Made by a program: the position numbers and the translations under genes
In this document: positions 63,806 through 64,000 of the stretch, in pieces
Layout: every line of letters starts with the position of its first letter
Numbering within the stretch: position 1 is the first letter of the stretch
Origin: Unio delphinus
Taxonomy: Eukaryota > Mollusca > Bivalvia > Unionida > Unionidae
Direction: 5' to 3'
Assembly (NCBI GenBank): GCA_029339505.1
Contig: JAQISU010000022.1
Span: 18,611,001 to 18,675,000 of the forward strand
DNA length: 64,000 nt
The notes under the pieces: model-generated
Seen by the model: only the letters and a program-made list of their open reading frames with translations
Databases searched by the model: none
Told to the model about the DNA's origin: nothing

Positions 63806-64000
63806 TTGTTGTTGTTGTTGCTATAAGTTTAGCGTCAGTTCTCAGCACAAAATAGGCTATACATAACGGCCAGTATAAATTGTAAAGGAGGAACCCTGGA
63901 AAACCCCGGAAAGAACCACCGACCCACGAGAAGCTACCGGCAAGATTTCTCACATATCCACATGGGTCGAGCCAGAGATTCGAACACAAGTAGACAGAGG
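63806..64000 (-). mobile_element. Family 2 SINE, cut by window end
   Basis: The tail side is on the left (a GTTGTTGTTGTTG complement of the CAA tail) and the box B-like GATTCGAACAC lies near 63976. The tRNA head lies beyond the window. Confidence 0.9.

Overview
The window looks like AT-rich nuclear DNA from a marine invertebrate, most likely a bivalve mollusc. This is an inference. It rests on sparse coding sequence, dense dinucleotide, trinucleotide and tetranucleotide microsatellites, minisatellites, two abundant tRNA-headed SINE families of a kind I associate with mollusc genomes, hAT-type MITEs and a decayed DNA transposon. No rRNA, functional tRNA, CRISPR, operon or bacterial gene structure is visible. 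Most open frames longer than 60 codons run through repeats or microsatellites and are not credible genes.

Layout. 1-238: 52-bp minisatellite. 239-4914: intergenic DNA with short tandem repeats. 4915-12445: three head-to-tail units of a ~3.1-kb repeat; the first is internally deleted, and the other two carry an 831-bp foldback-like element with an 8-bp target duplication. 12446-16430: intergenic DNA with microsatellites and a 37-bp minisatellite. 16548-16799: the one convincing host coding exon, a signal peptide plus the start of a NIDO (nidogen-type) extracellular domain, ending at a consensus splice donor. A 213-bp hAT MITE lies just downstream. 18950-43000: non-coding DNA with many SINE copies, a 90/180-bp repeat array and two arrays of a ~140-bp dispersed repeat. 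44205-46602: a complete DNA transposon with CACTGG ends and a long transposase-like frame broken by two in-frame stops. 48297-50938: a 2.6-kb array of a 35-bp monomer with 563-bp higher-order periodicity. 51000-64000: more SINEs, microsatellites, a small hAT MITE and two further arrays of the ~140-bp family.

How it fits together. The only host gene seen is the 5' end of a secreted or membrane-anchored NIDO-domain protein on the + strand. I could not find its next exon, so the rest is either far downstream in large introns or outside the window. Everything else is best read as mobile-element and tandem-repeat history: SINE insertions with 12-13 bp target duplications, SINE tails that grow into CA tracts, a foldback element carried along by tandem duplication, and a transposon inactivated by two point mutations. 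All similarity statements come from reading the sequence and from memory of protein families; no database search was run.
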